A stretch of 64,000 bases of DNA from Phycisphaerales bacterium (GTDB taxonomy: Bacteria > Planctomycetota > Phycisphaerae > UBA1845 > UTPLA1). The DNA is taken from NCBI GenBank assembly GCA_020639075.1, contig JACKHI010000001.1, forward strand, positions 3,162,001 through 3,226,000, in the 5' to 3' direction. The translations under genes were made by a program, and so were the position numbers. The notes beneath the pieces were generated by a model that made no database searches, was not told where the DNA came from, and saw only the letters and a program-made list of their open reading frames with translations. How positions within the stretch are numbered: position 1 is the first letter of the stretch; each line of letters opens with the position of its first letter. Below are positions 35,571 through 44,942 of the stretch, piece by piece.

Positions 35571-36294
35571 GATCGTCGTCCGTCGGCAGGTGATCAGCGA
35601 CAATCACGGGGATGGCGCTGACCATCACGCGTTTCGCCGCCTCGAGGGCATCTTCGAACCGACCGTTCTTGGAAATGGGAATGACTGTCTCGAACTTCGC
35701 GAAATAGACGGCGCGATTCCAGGGCATCGCCATCTTGAATCTCGCGACTTCCCGATCACCGACGAAGTCGCCGCTGACGCACAGCGTGTAGAGGACGCAG
35801 CATTCGATCGCTTCGCCATTCGGGTCGTAGGTCATTCGCAGGCATTTGAAGGGGATATCGCGCGTGGTCCCGTCGGCCATTTTGATTTCATACGTCATCG
35901 GCGTGATCGAGGAGACGAGGTTGCCAACCTGTCGATAGCAGACTTCGGGCGTGTGCGGAATGATGGGCGGCCGGCCATCGCTGGAATAGTAATGCACTTG
36001 CAGCGCGCAAACGCCCAAGTCGCGGAACTCCCTCGCGAGGCATTGAAACTGCAGCGTCAGGTACTCGCGCGTACCGGCGGCCTCCTCCGTCAGCGGCTCC
36101 TTGGGCGCGAGCCGCTTGATGTCCGCGATGCAGGAGGGATCAAAATCGCGAAGCGGCTTTCGCACGCGCACACTCCGCTTCAGAATGGCGAGCGCCGTCG
36201 CTTCGGCCGCACTCTGCATTCCGAGAGCAGCGACGACCAGCAGAACGGCGCCGCTGATGAACCACTTGTTCCGCATGGATGCTTGCAGGCTCAC
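35518..36294 (-). CDS. EpsI/DUF3485-like exosortase-associated protein
   Basis: 258 aa with a signal anchor (NKWFISGAVLLVVAALGMQSAAEA). The motif VHYYSSDGRPPIIPHTPEVCYRQVGN matches the conserved P..C....GW-type region of EpsI, found fused to or next to exosortases. Start is GTG at 36294, overlapping the exosortase stop as GTGA, so the two are translationally coupled. Biochemical role of EpsI is unknown; genetically tied to exosortase-dependent export. Probably serves the PEP-CTERM proteins at 19.2-22.1 kb. Confidence 0.87.
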   Translation of the reverse strand: MSLQASMRNKWFISGAVLLVVAALGMQSAAEATALAILKRSVRVRKPLRDFDPSCIADIKRLAPKEPLTEEAAGTREYLTLQFQCLAREFRDLGVCALQVHYYSSDGRPPIIPHTPEVCYRQVGNLVSSITPMTYEIKMADGTTRDIPFKCLRMTYDPNGEAIECCVLYTLCVSGDFVGDREVARFKMAMPWNRAVYFAKFETVIPISKNGRFEDALEAAKRVMVSAIPVIVADHLPTDDDLRKAADARPASDGAKAE

Positions 36295-37226
36295 GATACG
36301 GCCTCTTCCTTCGCTTCGATCGAGTCGTCCTCACTGTCGTCTTCGGAATAGAACAGGCTCGACACTCCGGACAGTTTCTCGATCAGCCATCCCGCCGCGA
36401 TGACAAGAACGAACGTCAACAGCATTGCCGCGAACGCGGAGAGATTACGGGGAACATCGTCGACGACGATTGCATTCCGCATGAACGACACCATTGTCCA
36501 GACGACGATACGCAGAACGTTGACCAGCAGCAGCGTGGGCAGGATCGCGAGCAGCAGGAAGACGAGCTGAGGCGCCGAGCGCTTCCGCGAGAATACGACG
36601 AGGATCGCGATCATCGCGCACGCCTGAAACATGCGAAACCCGAATCGCAGCTCTCCCTGGCCGACGCGCTGGACGACATCGCCGGAACGTCGGACGATTT
36701 CACGGCCTTCCGCGCGGACATCGCCCGCATCAAGACGATCGACAACAGCGGCGCCGGCACGGATCGACATGTTCTGAATTCCGATCGTGAATCGATCCAT
36801 CGAGCGCTCGTACAGCGGCAGGCACAAACAGAATGCGATCAGCAGCGGAACGCACAATCGAAAGACGCGAGGCCCCGCCGACAGAAGCACGACGCCGCCC
36901 GTCGCAACGGCCAGTGCGACATCGCGCAGGTAGCCGAACAGCCCCAGGCTATAGACTGCGAACCAGACAAACAGACCCGCGGCGAGAAGGACGAGGCCCC
37001 AGAAGGAAGGCGACATGTCGACGCCGCGCCAGTCGTCGGACCGCAGTCGGAGAAGCACGTATGCAACGACGGGCAGCGCGAGCATGTGCGACCAGTCCGA
37101 ATTCGAAAGACCGACGCCGACGATTCCCAGCACCTCGCCGCGCAGTGCAATCAGCAACAGCGCAAAGAGGATGAAAAATCGACTGAGCGCCGAAGTCGCA
37201 GCACCAGCGGGATTCTCCGAATTCAC
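36291..37226 (-). CDS. Divergent exosortase-family transpeptidase
   Basis: 311 aa, eight or so TM helices. GTG start with GGAGG 8 bases upstream. Family marks: DWSHMLALPVVAYVLLRL (44-61; the YSHG-like helix), VPLLIAFCLCLPLYERSM, then FRMFQACAMIAILVVFS with candidate catalytic Cys203, and LAILPTLLLVNVLRIVVW with Arg239 of the N.xR motif. The third expected catalytic residue, a His in the next helix or loop, is not evident (MRNAIVVDDVPRNLSA), and ACA replaces the usual CSG. It could be a planctomycete exosortase subtype or an altered enzyme. Expected to cleave PEP-CTERM tails at the periplasmic face. Operon with epsI. Confidence 0.82.
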   Translation of the reverse strand: MNSENPAGAATSALSRFFILFALLLIALRGEVLGIVGVGLSNSDWSHMLALPVVAYVLLRLRSDDWRGVDMSPSFWGLVLLAAGLFVWFAVYSLGLFGYLRDVALAVATGGVVLLSAGPRVFRLCVPLLIAFCLCLPLYERSMDRFTIGIQNMSIRAGAAVVDRLDAGDVRAEGREIVRRSGDVVQRVGQGELRFGFRMFQACAMIAILVVFSRKRSAPQLVFLLLAILPTLLLVNVLRIVVWTMVSFMRNAIVVDDVPRNLSAFAAMLLTFVLVIAAGWLIEKLSGVSSLFYSEDDSEDDSIEAKEEAVS

Positions 37227-37506
37227 AAGTCGCCTCCGATGTCGCGCTCACTCGCGGGTTTCCGCACCGCGTTACGGGCGTGCAGTCGAGCGGGGCATGA
37301 CGCGCATCTTATTGAATCGTCGTCGATTTCCCAAGCCGTGAGTCGTCCATTCGCCTGATGTTAGTCGCGCAAACAACTCCCAAACATGCGTTGCGTCGGC
37401 CGACGTCGGCGGCAGGTCGTTGATCGCGCCCGCCGCATCGGGCCAGGTTGCCTATCAAAACAACCGGCCTCTATACTGAACCAAGTTGGTTCAGAAAGGT
37501 CGTCAC

Positions 37507-39501
37507 TTGTCCAAGGCATACTCCGCATCTCCCAGAATCCAGAAGCTCGACGCGATTCTCGTCAACAAAATCGCGGCCGGCGAAGTCATCGAACGACCGG
37601 CGTCCGTCGTGAAGGAACTCGTCGAGAACAGCCTCGACGCCGGGGCGACGCGGATCGATATCGCGCTGGAGGTCGGCGGCAGCCAGTTGATTCGAGTGAC
37701 GGACGACGGTTGCGGCATCGATCGCGACAATCTGTCGCTGGCCGTCGCCTCTCACGCGACGAGCAAGATTCTGACGTCCGACGACCTGTTTCATATTGCG
37801 ACGCTCGGCTTTCGCGGCGAGGCGCTGGCGAGCATCGGCAGCGTCAGCCATCTGACGCTTCGTTCGCGACCCGCTGGACAACTGGAGGCGAATGAGATCG
37901 TCGTTGAAGGCGGCGCGGTAGCAGCGCCCAAGCCCTGCGGTGCACCGATCGGCACGACGATCGAGATTCGCAATCTCTTCTACAACGTGCCCGCTCGGCG
38001 GAAGTTCCTGCGCCAGCCGCAGACGGAGTGCGGTCACGTGACGGAGCAACTGGCGCGAATCGCACTTGCGCATCCGCACGTGGCTTTCACCTTCACGCAC
38101 AACGATCGATCGCTGCGGAACCTGCCGCCGACGAACAATCGCCGCGAACGGATCGCGGACTTCTACGGCGCGGAACTGGGTGCGTGCCTCATCGAACTGG
38201 CGCGGAACGAGCGCAATCTGCGTGTCGAAGGGTTGATCGCCCCGCCGTCGCATTCGCGGGCCACGGGCAAGTGGCAGTACCTTTTCCTGAACGGTCGCTT
38301 CATCACAGATCGGCGCATCGGCTACGCCGTTCGCGAGGCGTTTCGCGGCCTTGTCGAACACGATCGATACCCCGTCACGTTTCTCTTTCTGACGACGGAC
38401 CCGGCCGAATTCGATGTGAATGTTCATCCGACGAAGATCGAAGTGCGCTGGCGCGACGCGGGATTGGTTCAATCGCAGGTGCTCAGCGTGTTGCGCGAGA
38501 CGCTGCTGGCGCAGGATCTCACGCCGCGATTCCGCACGCCCGTACACATCCGCGACGACGGGATGGCGCCGTCGCCGCTGGATACGTCGGCGCAGGAGCG
38601 CGCTCGACATGCATTGGCGGATTACCTGAAGCGCGTCGATCCGACACAGCCGAGGCTGACGTTTCGAGCGCCGCCGTTTCCGACGAATCGACTGCGACCT
38701 AGCATTGCGAATGTGCTGCCAACGCCGAGTTTGACGGAAGCCGACCAGGATGACGCGCGAAACGGCAAGCCGATGGACTCGCTGCGCGATGTGATTGAGG
38801 CAGGCGCGTACGAATCGGATTCGGTTGCGCTCTCAACGGATGGATCGTACGAGAGCGTCGGCGCTCCGCAGGATGTTGCGGCATCGCAGATCCCGAATGC
38901 GGCGCTGGGCGGCGTGGCCGGCGCACTGCCGCCCGGTGGCGTGATCCAGATTCACAACACGTATCTCGTCGCCCAGACTGAAGCGGGCGTCGTGATCATC
39001 GATCAGCATGCGCTTCACGAGCGGATCCTGTACGAACGATTCCGCGAGCGCGTGCTGCAAGGACCTCTGGAGTCGCAGGGGTTGCTGCTGCCCGAAACGC
39101 TGGAGGTATCTCCCGCGCAGCGCGAGGCGGCCACGGCGCACAAGGAGTTGTTCGAGCGCATCGGGATCGAACTCAGCGAATATGGTCCAAAGTCGATCGC
39201 CGTGCAGCGATTCCCGACATTGCTGGCGAGCGTCGATATGAAGACGTTCGTGTCGGACCTGTTGGAGCGACTGGTCGAGACGGACGGCGACACGTCGGAC
39301 GAAACGCTGATTCACGCGACGCTCGACATGATGGCGTGCAAGGCGGCGATCAAGGCGGGTGATCCGTTGTCGCAAGAAGAAATGTATGCCCTGCTCGACC
39401 AACGGCATCTCACGCAGCGATCGAGCAATTGCCCGCATGGCCGACCCACAACGCTGGAGCTGACGACGAAGGATCTTGAGAAGCAGTTCAAGCGGATATA
39501 G
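37507..39501 (+). CDS. mutL: DNA mismatch repair protein MutL
   Basis: 664 aa from TTG at 37507 (AAAGGT 8 bases upstream); a TTG at 37486 is the alternative. GHKL ATPase motifs: KIAAGEVIERPASVVKELVENSLDAGATRIDI, VTDDGCGI, SHATSKI, GFRGEALASIGSVSHL. The transducer domain has VNVHPTKIEVRW. The C-terminal dimerisation part has IDQHALHERILYERF and ACKAAIKAGDPLSQEEMYALL ... NCPHGRPTTLELT. The DQHA(x)2E(x)4E-type endonuclease motif appears as DQHALHERILYE, so a nicking MutL is likely. No mutS is adjacent. Confidence 0.96.
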   Translation: MSKAYSASPRIQKLDAILVNKIAAGEVIERPASVVKELVENSLDAGATRIDIALEVGGSQLIRVTDDGCGIDRDNLSLAVASHATSKILTSDDLFHIATLGFRGEALASIGSVSHLTLRSRPAGQLEANEIVVEGGAVAAPKPCGAPIGTTIEIRNLFYNVPARRKFLRQPQTECGHVTEQLARIALAHPHVAFTFTHNDRSLRNLPPTNNRRERIADFYGAELGACLIELARNERNLRVEGLIAPPSHSRATGKWQYLFLNGRFITDRRIGYAVREAFRGLVEHDRYPVTFLFLTTDPAEFDVNVHPTKIEVRWRDAGLVQSQVLSVLRETLLAQDLTPRFRTPVHIRDDGMAPSPLDTSAQERARHALADYLKRVDPTQPRLTFRAPPFPTNRLRPSIANVLPTPSLTEADQDDARNGKPMDSLRDVIEAGAYESDSVALSTDGSYESVGAPQDVAASQIPNAALGGVAGALPPGGVIQIHNTYLVAQTEAGVVIIDQHALHERILYERFRERVLQGPLESQGLLLPETLEVSPAQREAATAHKELFERIGIELSEYGPKSIAVQRFPTLLASVDMKTFVSDLLERLVETDGDTSDETLIHATLDMMACKAAIKAGDPLSQEEMYALLDQRHLTQRSSNCPHGRPTTLELTTKDLEKQFKRI

Positions 39502-39530
39502 ACGGGGCCGCTGATTCGTCACGGCGAATT

Positions 39531-39553
39531 GTCGGGGCGATGACCCGACCTGC
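39531..39553. repeat. REP-A variant behind mutL
   Basis: GTCGGGGCGATGACCCGAC then CTGC; one change in the palindrome and one in the foot. 29 bp after the mutL stop and 40 bp before the IS4-type element. Confidence 0.82.
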
Positions 39554-39593
39554 GGCTTGCGTCTTCATTCGCCCGTAGGGCGCACGAACATAG

Positions 39594-41137
39594 CCGGGGA
39601 TTTCAATCTTGCTATTACCCACATCTTCATGCGAGTCGTGGCATCCTGTCGAGTGAATGAGGAGTGGTATGACATGGAGGTCGTGCCCTGGTGACATTAG
39701 GTGAGGGTAGGTGCCATGGTTGACGGATTGGCGCTGGCGGATCGCATTGGATGGGCGGAGGGTCAGTTTAGTTCGGCGATGTTGGGTGATCGTCGTCGAA
39801 CGCGGCGCTTGGTGAGGCTGGCAGCACAGATGGCGGCGGACAGCGGTGGCACGATTCCTCAGCAGACCGGTACGATGGCGGCCATGAAAGCTGCCTATCG
39901 ATTGTTTGCCGAGGAAGATGTCACCCACGAAGCGATTTGTCGGCCGCACTTTGAACAGACGCAGGAGAAGGCGGCGCAATTGCCTATCGTTTTTCTGCTC
40001 CAGGATACGACAACCTTGGACTTCACATCGCATGTTCACTGCGAAGGCCTGGGGCCGATCGGGCGAGATAAGCGGATGCGAGGCCTGCATCAACAGAACG
40101 TGCTCGCTGTGAACGTGAACTCGCGCCTTCCGCTGGGGCTGATGTATCAACGTCATCATCGCCGTCGCTCTCGTCCGAAGGGTCATGGCGACAACCGCGC
40201 GCGTCGCGTCGCGTGCCGATTGAAGAGCGGGAGTCGTATTGGTGGATTGAAGCGATCAAGACCATCGGATCGCCGCCCGAAGGCTCCAAGTGGGTGCATG
40301 TCGGGGATCGCGGCGAGGACATCTTCGGCGTCTATGATGAATCCCTTCGCCTGGGCGCCGACTGGCTGATTCGGATCAGCCAGGATCGACGCGTCGAAAC
40401 GCCCGAAGGGCAAGGATCGCTTTTTCCTATGCGCGCAGCCTGCAAGCGTGGCGAATCGCAACCTGCAGGTGCGACGCAAAGGAACAACGCGCCTTGGAGG
40501 ATGTGCATCTTCGCGTCTCTGCCGGTTGTGTGACCCTGATGCCGTCGCGTTACGAACCCGCCTATCGCAACTGTGCGCCCGATCCCATGTTGGGTTGTTC
40601 GGGTCTGGGAAGATCAGCTACCGACCGATGCGGAGCCGCTGGAGTGGCTGCTCTGTACCAGCCTGTCGTGTGAGACTTCGGAGGAGGCCGTGTTTGTCGC
40701 GAAAGGCTACTCGTATCGATGGGCCATCGAGGAATTCCACAAATGCGAGAAGTCAGGCTGCCAAGTCGAGATGCGGCGGCTGGAGCACGTGGATCGGCTC
40801 GAACCCCTGATCGGTCTGCTCAGCGTGCTGGCCGTCTGGCTCATGCAACTCAAGTTCGTGGCGCGACAAGCCCGACGAGGAGGCAACCACGCTATTCGAC
40901 GAATTCGATGTTTGTGTGATGGCTCGGTACCTGAGAAAGTCGCCGCAGCAATTGACAGTTGGAGAATTCTGGCGAGGCATCGGGCAACTCGGCGGTCACC
41001 CCGGCCGAAAAGGCGATGGCCCACTCGGCTGGCTACGTGCTTGGCGCGGCTGGCAACGATTTCAACTAATGATCCTCGGCGCCAGCCTGACTACCGAGGA
41101 CGAAAGATGTGGGTAACAGCAAGATTTCAATCCCCGG
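39594..41137. mobile_element. Degenerate IS4-family (Tn5-like) insertion sequence
   Basis: A 1544-bp element bounded by 34-bp inverted repeats: left 39594-39627 starts CCGGGGATTTCAATCTTGCT; right 41104-41137 is its reverse complement with 3 mismatches. I find no convincing target-site duplication. It encloses the broken transposase gene. Being decayed, it is an old insertion. Confidence 0.85.
39716..41116 (+). pseudogene. Frameshifted IS4/Tn5-like transposase
   Basis: Fragments in three frames. N-terminal DNA-binding part: GWAEGQFSSAMLGDRRRTRRLVRLAAQMA. First catalytic Asp: FLLQDTTTLDFTSH (39716 to about 40200). Second frame: PIEERESYWWIEAIKTIG ... WVHVGDRGEDIFGVYDES, with the second Asp (about 40210-40470). 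Third frame: EEAVFVAKGYSYRWAIEEFHKCEKSGCQVEMRR, with the catalytic Glu region (40573-40910). Fourth: KSPQQLTVGEFWRGIGQLGG (to 41116). At least three frameshifts; the product cannot be functional as read. Confidence 0.87.
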
Positions 41138-41554
41138 GTTCATCATCGTGTTATTGATTGGGCGTCCGGAGGACGCACGACGACTTAAGCGCCCGCGAGA
41201 CGTCCGCCCTGCCGGGCGGTTTCTATTCGTTGAAACCACTACCCAGGGACTGAAGTCCCTGGCAACGACCGCTCGCCCTCCGGGCGATAATTGACTTCGA
41301 GTGTGAATGTCGAAGGAAGCGAATCTGCGGAAATTCTTACCCTTGAAGTTGAGCATGGCACCCCGCAATACTTGTCGGGTCGATGACCCGACCTACGACA
41401 ATACCGGGCGCCACACCCACCCTAAATTCCTTTATCATGGCCCCTTGTTGTGATGCGTACACACTACGTCTTGTGCCGCGTGGATCGTCGATCATCGCGA
41501 CCCCAAGGTTGAAACCCTTGGCCACTCGATTGTCGGGTCGATGACCCGACCTAC
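41138..41554. repeat. Intergenic palindromes including two REP-A copies
   Basis: Several short stems (CCAGGGACTGAAGTCCCTGG near 41250; CGCCCTCCGGGCG near 41275; CCAAGGTTGAAACCCTTGG near 41502) plus perfect REP-A copies at 41374-41396 and 41532-41554. The second supplies the TAG stop (41551-41553) of the following minus-strand gene. No gene seen. Confidence 0.8.
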
Positions 41555-42759
41555 GCGTTTCCGAGCAGGGCCGCGACAAACCCGTCGACGTCGCCGAAAT
41601 CGATTGAGCCGTTTGAGTTGAAATCCGCATGGGCGATGCGCGCCGCGTTGGACGACTCCGGCCCACCTGTCGCCATGCTGACGAACAGCTCGATGTCGCG
41701 GGCGTCGACGACGCCGTCGAGCGTGACGTCGCCGTCGAGCATCGGGATCATTTCGAACCGCAGGTCTACGACGATCGGGAAGTGATCGTAGTAGCCCGTG
41801 TTCACGTCGAGGGCCACGTCGTTCGCCTGCAGGCCCGTCGCCGTCAGGTCCGTGGGGCTCATCGTCGTCGTGTTGAGAACAAAGTGCTTGCCGATCGACA
41901 TTGAACTGTCGGTATAGAGCACTCGATCCAGCGCGCCGGGATTGAAACCGCCTGTGTCGTCGCGCCACGTGTAGGATGCAGGGCCCGCCATGTTGTGAAG
42001 CGGCATGGCGTCGGCAAGCGTCGTCGCATCCCAATCGGGCGCAAGATCGGGGCCGTAGGTCGACTCGTCCACAATGTCGCCCGTGATCAGCGTCACGAGA
42101 TGATGGGCCGGATCCGTGTCGTACACATTCAAATCGCCCAGCACCATCAGCGGTGTGTTCGCCGGCAGATTGATCAGACCGCCGGGCGTGCGGATGTCGC
42201 GAATCCAATTGACGATCGCATCGGCGTGTTGCTGCCGGCGGGCGATGTTGGAATTGCCGCCGCTCGCTTTGAAGTGGGCGTTCATCAGGTAGAAGTCTCG
42301 CGCATAGAGCGCGTCGGGCAGATCGACGAGCACCATGGCCTGGCCGCGATTCGTCGTCGGCGAGGTATCCGTTCGCAGCATGGACAGATCGTAACGGGAG
42401 ACGATGACATTGTCGGAGCCGTGATGCGCCTTCCACACAACGCCGCCGTCGAGCGGAACGATCTGATCAAGGAGCGTCGCGAGCTGCTGCGGGTCGCGCG
42501 CGTCGTTGATCTCCTGCAGGCAGACAATGTCAGGCTGCACGGCCGCGACGATGCGCATGAAGGCGTCGCGCGTGTTGTACTCGCGGAACGGATGGTTCTG
42601 CGGATCGTTGTCCGGAAAGATGGAATCCCAGTTGACGTTGAAATCGAGCAGGCGGATGTCGCTTGGTGCGTCCTTGTCGAGAAATGTGCCCGTCTGCGCA
42701 AACGCCTGTGTCGCGGCGATCAGGATGCACATTGCAACGGAACGATATCGTGGCTTCAT
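41551..42759 (-). CDS. Secreted endonuclease/exonuclease/phosphatase-family protein with dockerin
   Basis: 402 aa. Signal peptide MKPRYRSVAMCILIAATQAFAQ. The EEP domain (about 30-325) shows DIRLLDFNVNWD, DIVCLQEINDA with the metal Glu, NAHFKASGGNSN, MVLGDLNVYDTD (GDLN), and YYDHFPIVVDL with the terminal His. The C-terminus is a dockerin-type pair of EF-hand units: GDVTLDGVVDARDIELFVS and ADFNSNGSIDFGDVDGFVAALLGNA. An extracellular phosphoesterase or nuclease, possibly carried on a cohesin-like partner, though none is nearby. Its TAG stop is inside a REP-A copy. Confidence 0.9.
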   Translation of the reverse strand: MKPRYRSVAMCILIAATQAFAQTGTFLDKDAPSDIRLLDFNVNWDSIFPDNDPQNHPFREYNTRDAFMRIVAAVQPDIVCLQEINDARDPQQLATLLDQIVPLDGGVVWKAHHGSDNVIVSRYDLSMLRTDTSPTTNRGQAMVLVDLPDALYARDFYLMNAHFKASGGNSNIARRQQHADAIVNWIRDIRTPGGLINLPANTPLMVLGDLNVYDTDPAHHLVTLITGDIVDESTYGPDLAPDWDATTLADAMPLHNMAGPASYTWRDDTGGFNPGALDRVLYTDSSMSIGKHFVLNTTTMSPTDLTATGLQANDVALDVNTGYYDHFPIVVDLRFEMIPMLDGDVTLDGVVDARDIELFVSMATGGPESSNAARIAHADFNSNGSIDFGDVDGFVAALLGNA

Positions 42760-42857
42760 CTATGGAACTCCCCTCTTGAGTGCGATCTCAACCCGGGATT
42801 TTATCACGGGACGAATCGGCAAGAAATCCCGACGCGCAGGAGGATGAAGACTCTTAA

Positions 42858-44434
42858 CCCGGATATTTCATCAAGATCGGCTGAAAGGCGCATAGAGAAG
42901 GCCTCTTTGCTCTGTAGACTGGGTGTTTGTCTAGAACATTCAGCACAAAGCAAGGAGGCCTTTTGTGATGACAGAGTGTAATTCTGAATCGCTCACTTTT
43001 TCCAGTCTTTCTCGGAAGAAAATCATCGCCGATTTTGGCGGCGGTCATCTCACGTCCGACGCCGGCGCGTTGCTGCTTCGCGAAGCGAATCGGCGAACGG
43101 GGATGATCGACGCGCTTGCGGCTTGCATCAGCGATCCGCGCGATCCGGCGCGAATCCAGCACGACGCGAAGACGCTCCTCGCCCAGCGAGTCTTCGGCAT
43201 CGCCATGGGCTACGAAGACGGCAACGATCATCAATCGCTTCGCAACGATCCGATCATGCAACTTCTCGCCGAGACGCCGCCCGATCCCGACGCTCCGCTC
43301 GCGTCACCACCGACACTGTGCCGGTTTGAGAACTGGGTCGATCGCAAGTCGCTGCGCGCGGATGAGCGCCGTGCTGGTCGATCAGTTCATCGCGTCGCAC
43401 AGGACGCCGCCGAAGGAGATCACCCTCGACTTCGATGCGACCGACGATCGGATTCACGGCGACCAGGAAGGCTCATTCTTCCACGCCTTCTACTACCACT
43501 ATTGCTACCTGCCGCTCTACGTCTTCTGCGGCGATCAGTTGCTGGTCGCCTATCTGCGACCGAGCAAGATCGACGCGGCGAAGCACAGCCGCGGCATCCT
43601 CAAACTGCTGGTGCGGCGCATACGCGAATCGTGGCCCAAAGTGCGGATCATCTTCCGCGCCGACTCGGGCTTCTGTCGCTGGAAAACCCTGAAATACTGC
43701 GACGAAAACGCGATCGGCTACGTCGTCGGTCTGGCGACGAACACGCGGCTCAAGCGCATCCAGGAACCCTACATGGACGCGGCCGAGCAGCGCTTCGAGG
43801 CGACCGGCGAGAAGCAGCGAAGCTTCCACGAGTTCGCATATAGCGCGAAGACGTGGGATCGAAAGCGGCGTGTGATCCTGAAGGCGGAGCAGCTTGCCGA
43901 AGGGCGCCAACCCGCGCTTCGTTGTGACGAATCTCGACGATTCACCGAAGGCGATCTACGACGCCATCTACACGCAGCGCGGTGAGATGGAGAATCGTAT
44001 CAAAGAGCAGCAGTTGTACCTGTTCGCCGATCGAACGAGTTGCAGCAGGTTCATCGCGAATCAGTTCCGGCTGCTGCTGGCGTCGGCGGCGTACGTGTTG
44101 ATCGAACACGTGCGACGCGAGGCGCTGAAGGACACCGAACTCGCCAAAGCTCGTGTCGATACGATTCGGTTGAAGCTCCTGAAGGTCGCGGCCCGCGTGG
44201 TCGTCAGCGTCCGCCGCGTCGTGCTCCACCTGTCGAGCAGCTATCCCTATCAGTCACTTCTGCAACGCCTCGTCGCCCGCCTCGCGCCGAGTTAATCCTC
44301 CCGACAACCCGACTCGCAGCATGGGGGTAAGGGGGCGCTCTGCGCCCAATCACGCCGATCCGCAAATCCGCGACCCCACCGACCACAATCGGACATCGCA
44401 GAACCACCAAACTCGGCCATGTGAAATATGCGGG
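42858..44434. mobile_element. IS1380-family insertion sequence, copy 1
   Basis: 1577 bp. Left end CCCGGATATTTCA, right end TGAAATATGCGGG (inverted, one mismatch). Flanked by TTAA on both sides (42854-42857 and 44435-44438), a 4-bp target duplication as known for this family. Copy 2 (58986-60560) is nearly identical. Two single-base insertions in this copy explain the 2-bp length difference. Confidence 0.93.
42965..44295 (+). pseudogene. IS1380 transposase, broken by two single-base insertions
   Basis: Compared with copy 2, one extra base lies near 43352 (CTGCGCGCGG for CTGGCGCGG) and another near 43890 (GAGCAGCTTG for GAGCGCTTG). The protein therefore breaks after FENWVDRKSL, resumes in another frame to RRVILKAE, and again in a third from PKGANPRFVV. 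The remaining sequence differs by about one base, so the damage is recent or an assembly error. Confidence 0.9.
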
Positions 44435-44942
44435 TTAACAAACGGCGGGCCCCGTCCCCGAGGAACGGGACAATTCTGACGCGCGCCTCGCGCCGTCCCT
44501 ACGGGCAACGCCGTGAACCGCATGCGAAGGCGGCAGTCTTATTCAGAGCCGACGCGTCCCCGCGGCGACGTTCGGCGAGTCATCGCCTGCATCGCCAAGC
44601 GCGAAGTCAGTACCAGGCTGGATGGATTGACTGTCGCATGCTCGTAATACTCCGCCCTGAGGGCAGGGCGGCTCTGATGAGAAGACGCTCTGAAGGAAAG
44701 ACGCTCTGATAGGTGGACGCTCCGCAATTAAATCCCACCCATGAATGGGTGGGCTATTCTCAATTCGTCCCTATCGGGACGTGGACGGGTTGTTTTCGCG
44801 GAAACCAACTGCGTTTCACGGTATTTCGTGATGGACCAGAAATCTGTCAATTCGTTTGTCGAAATCATGACGGAATTCCGCTTGAAGGTTTGCAGGAACG
44901 GTTGGGCACAACAGTCGCGAACCATTCGAGAGAGGATCCATC
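44435..44942. repeat. Intergenic region with partial LR repeat
   Basis: About 500 bp. 44737-44833 matches the left part of LR in inverted orientation: CCCACCCATGAATGGGTGGG, GCTATTCTCA, CGTCCCTATCGGGACG, then TTTCACGGTATTTCGTGA. Before it, GCCCTGAGGGCAGGGC and thrice-repeated GACGCTCTGA-type words (44683-44725) form further stems. No gene seen. Confidence 0.65.

Noticed and set aside
37471..38610. 379-aa minus-strand open frame
   Set aside because: Antisense to mutL; Arg-rich without recognisable domain.
39594..41137. Target-site duplication of the IS4-type element
   Set aside because: Flanks (GAACATAG left, GTTCATCA right) are not direct repeats; no convincing duplication.
42965..44295. Programmed frameshift in IS1380 copy 1
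   Set aside because: Copy 2 encodes the same transposase in one frame; both shifts are single-base insertions without a slippery heptamer.
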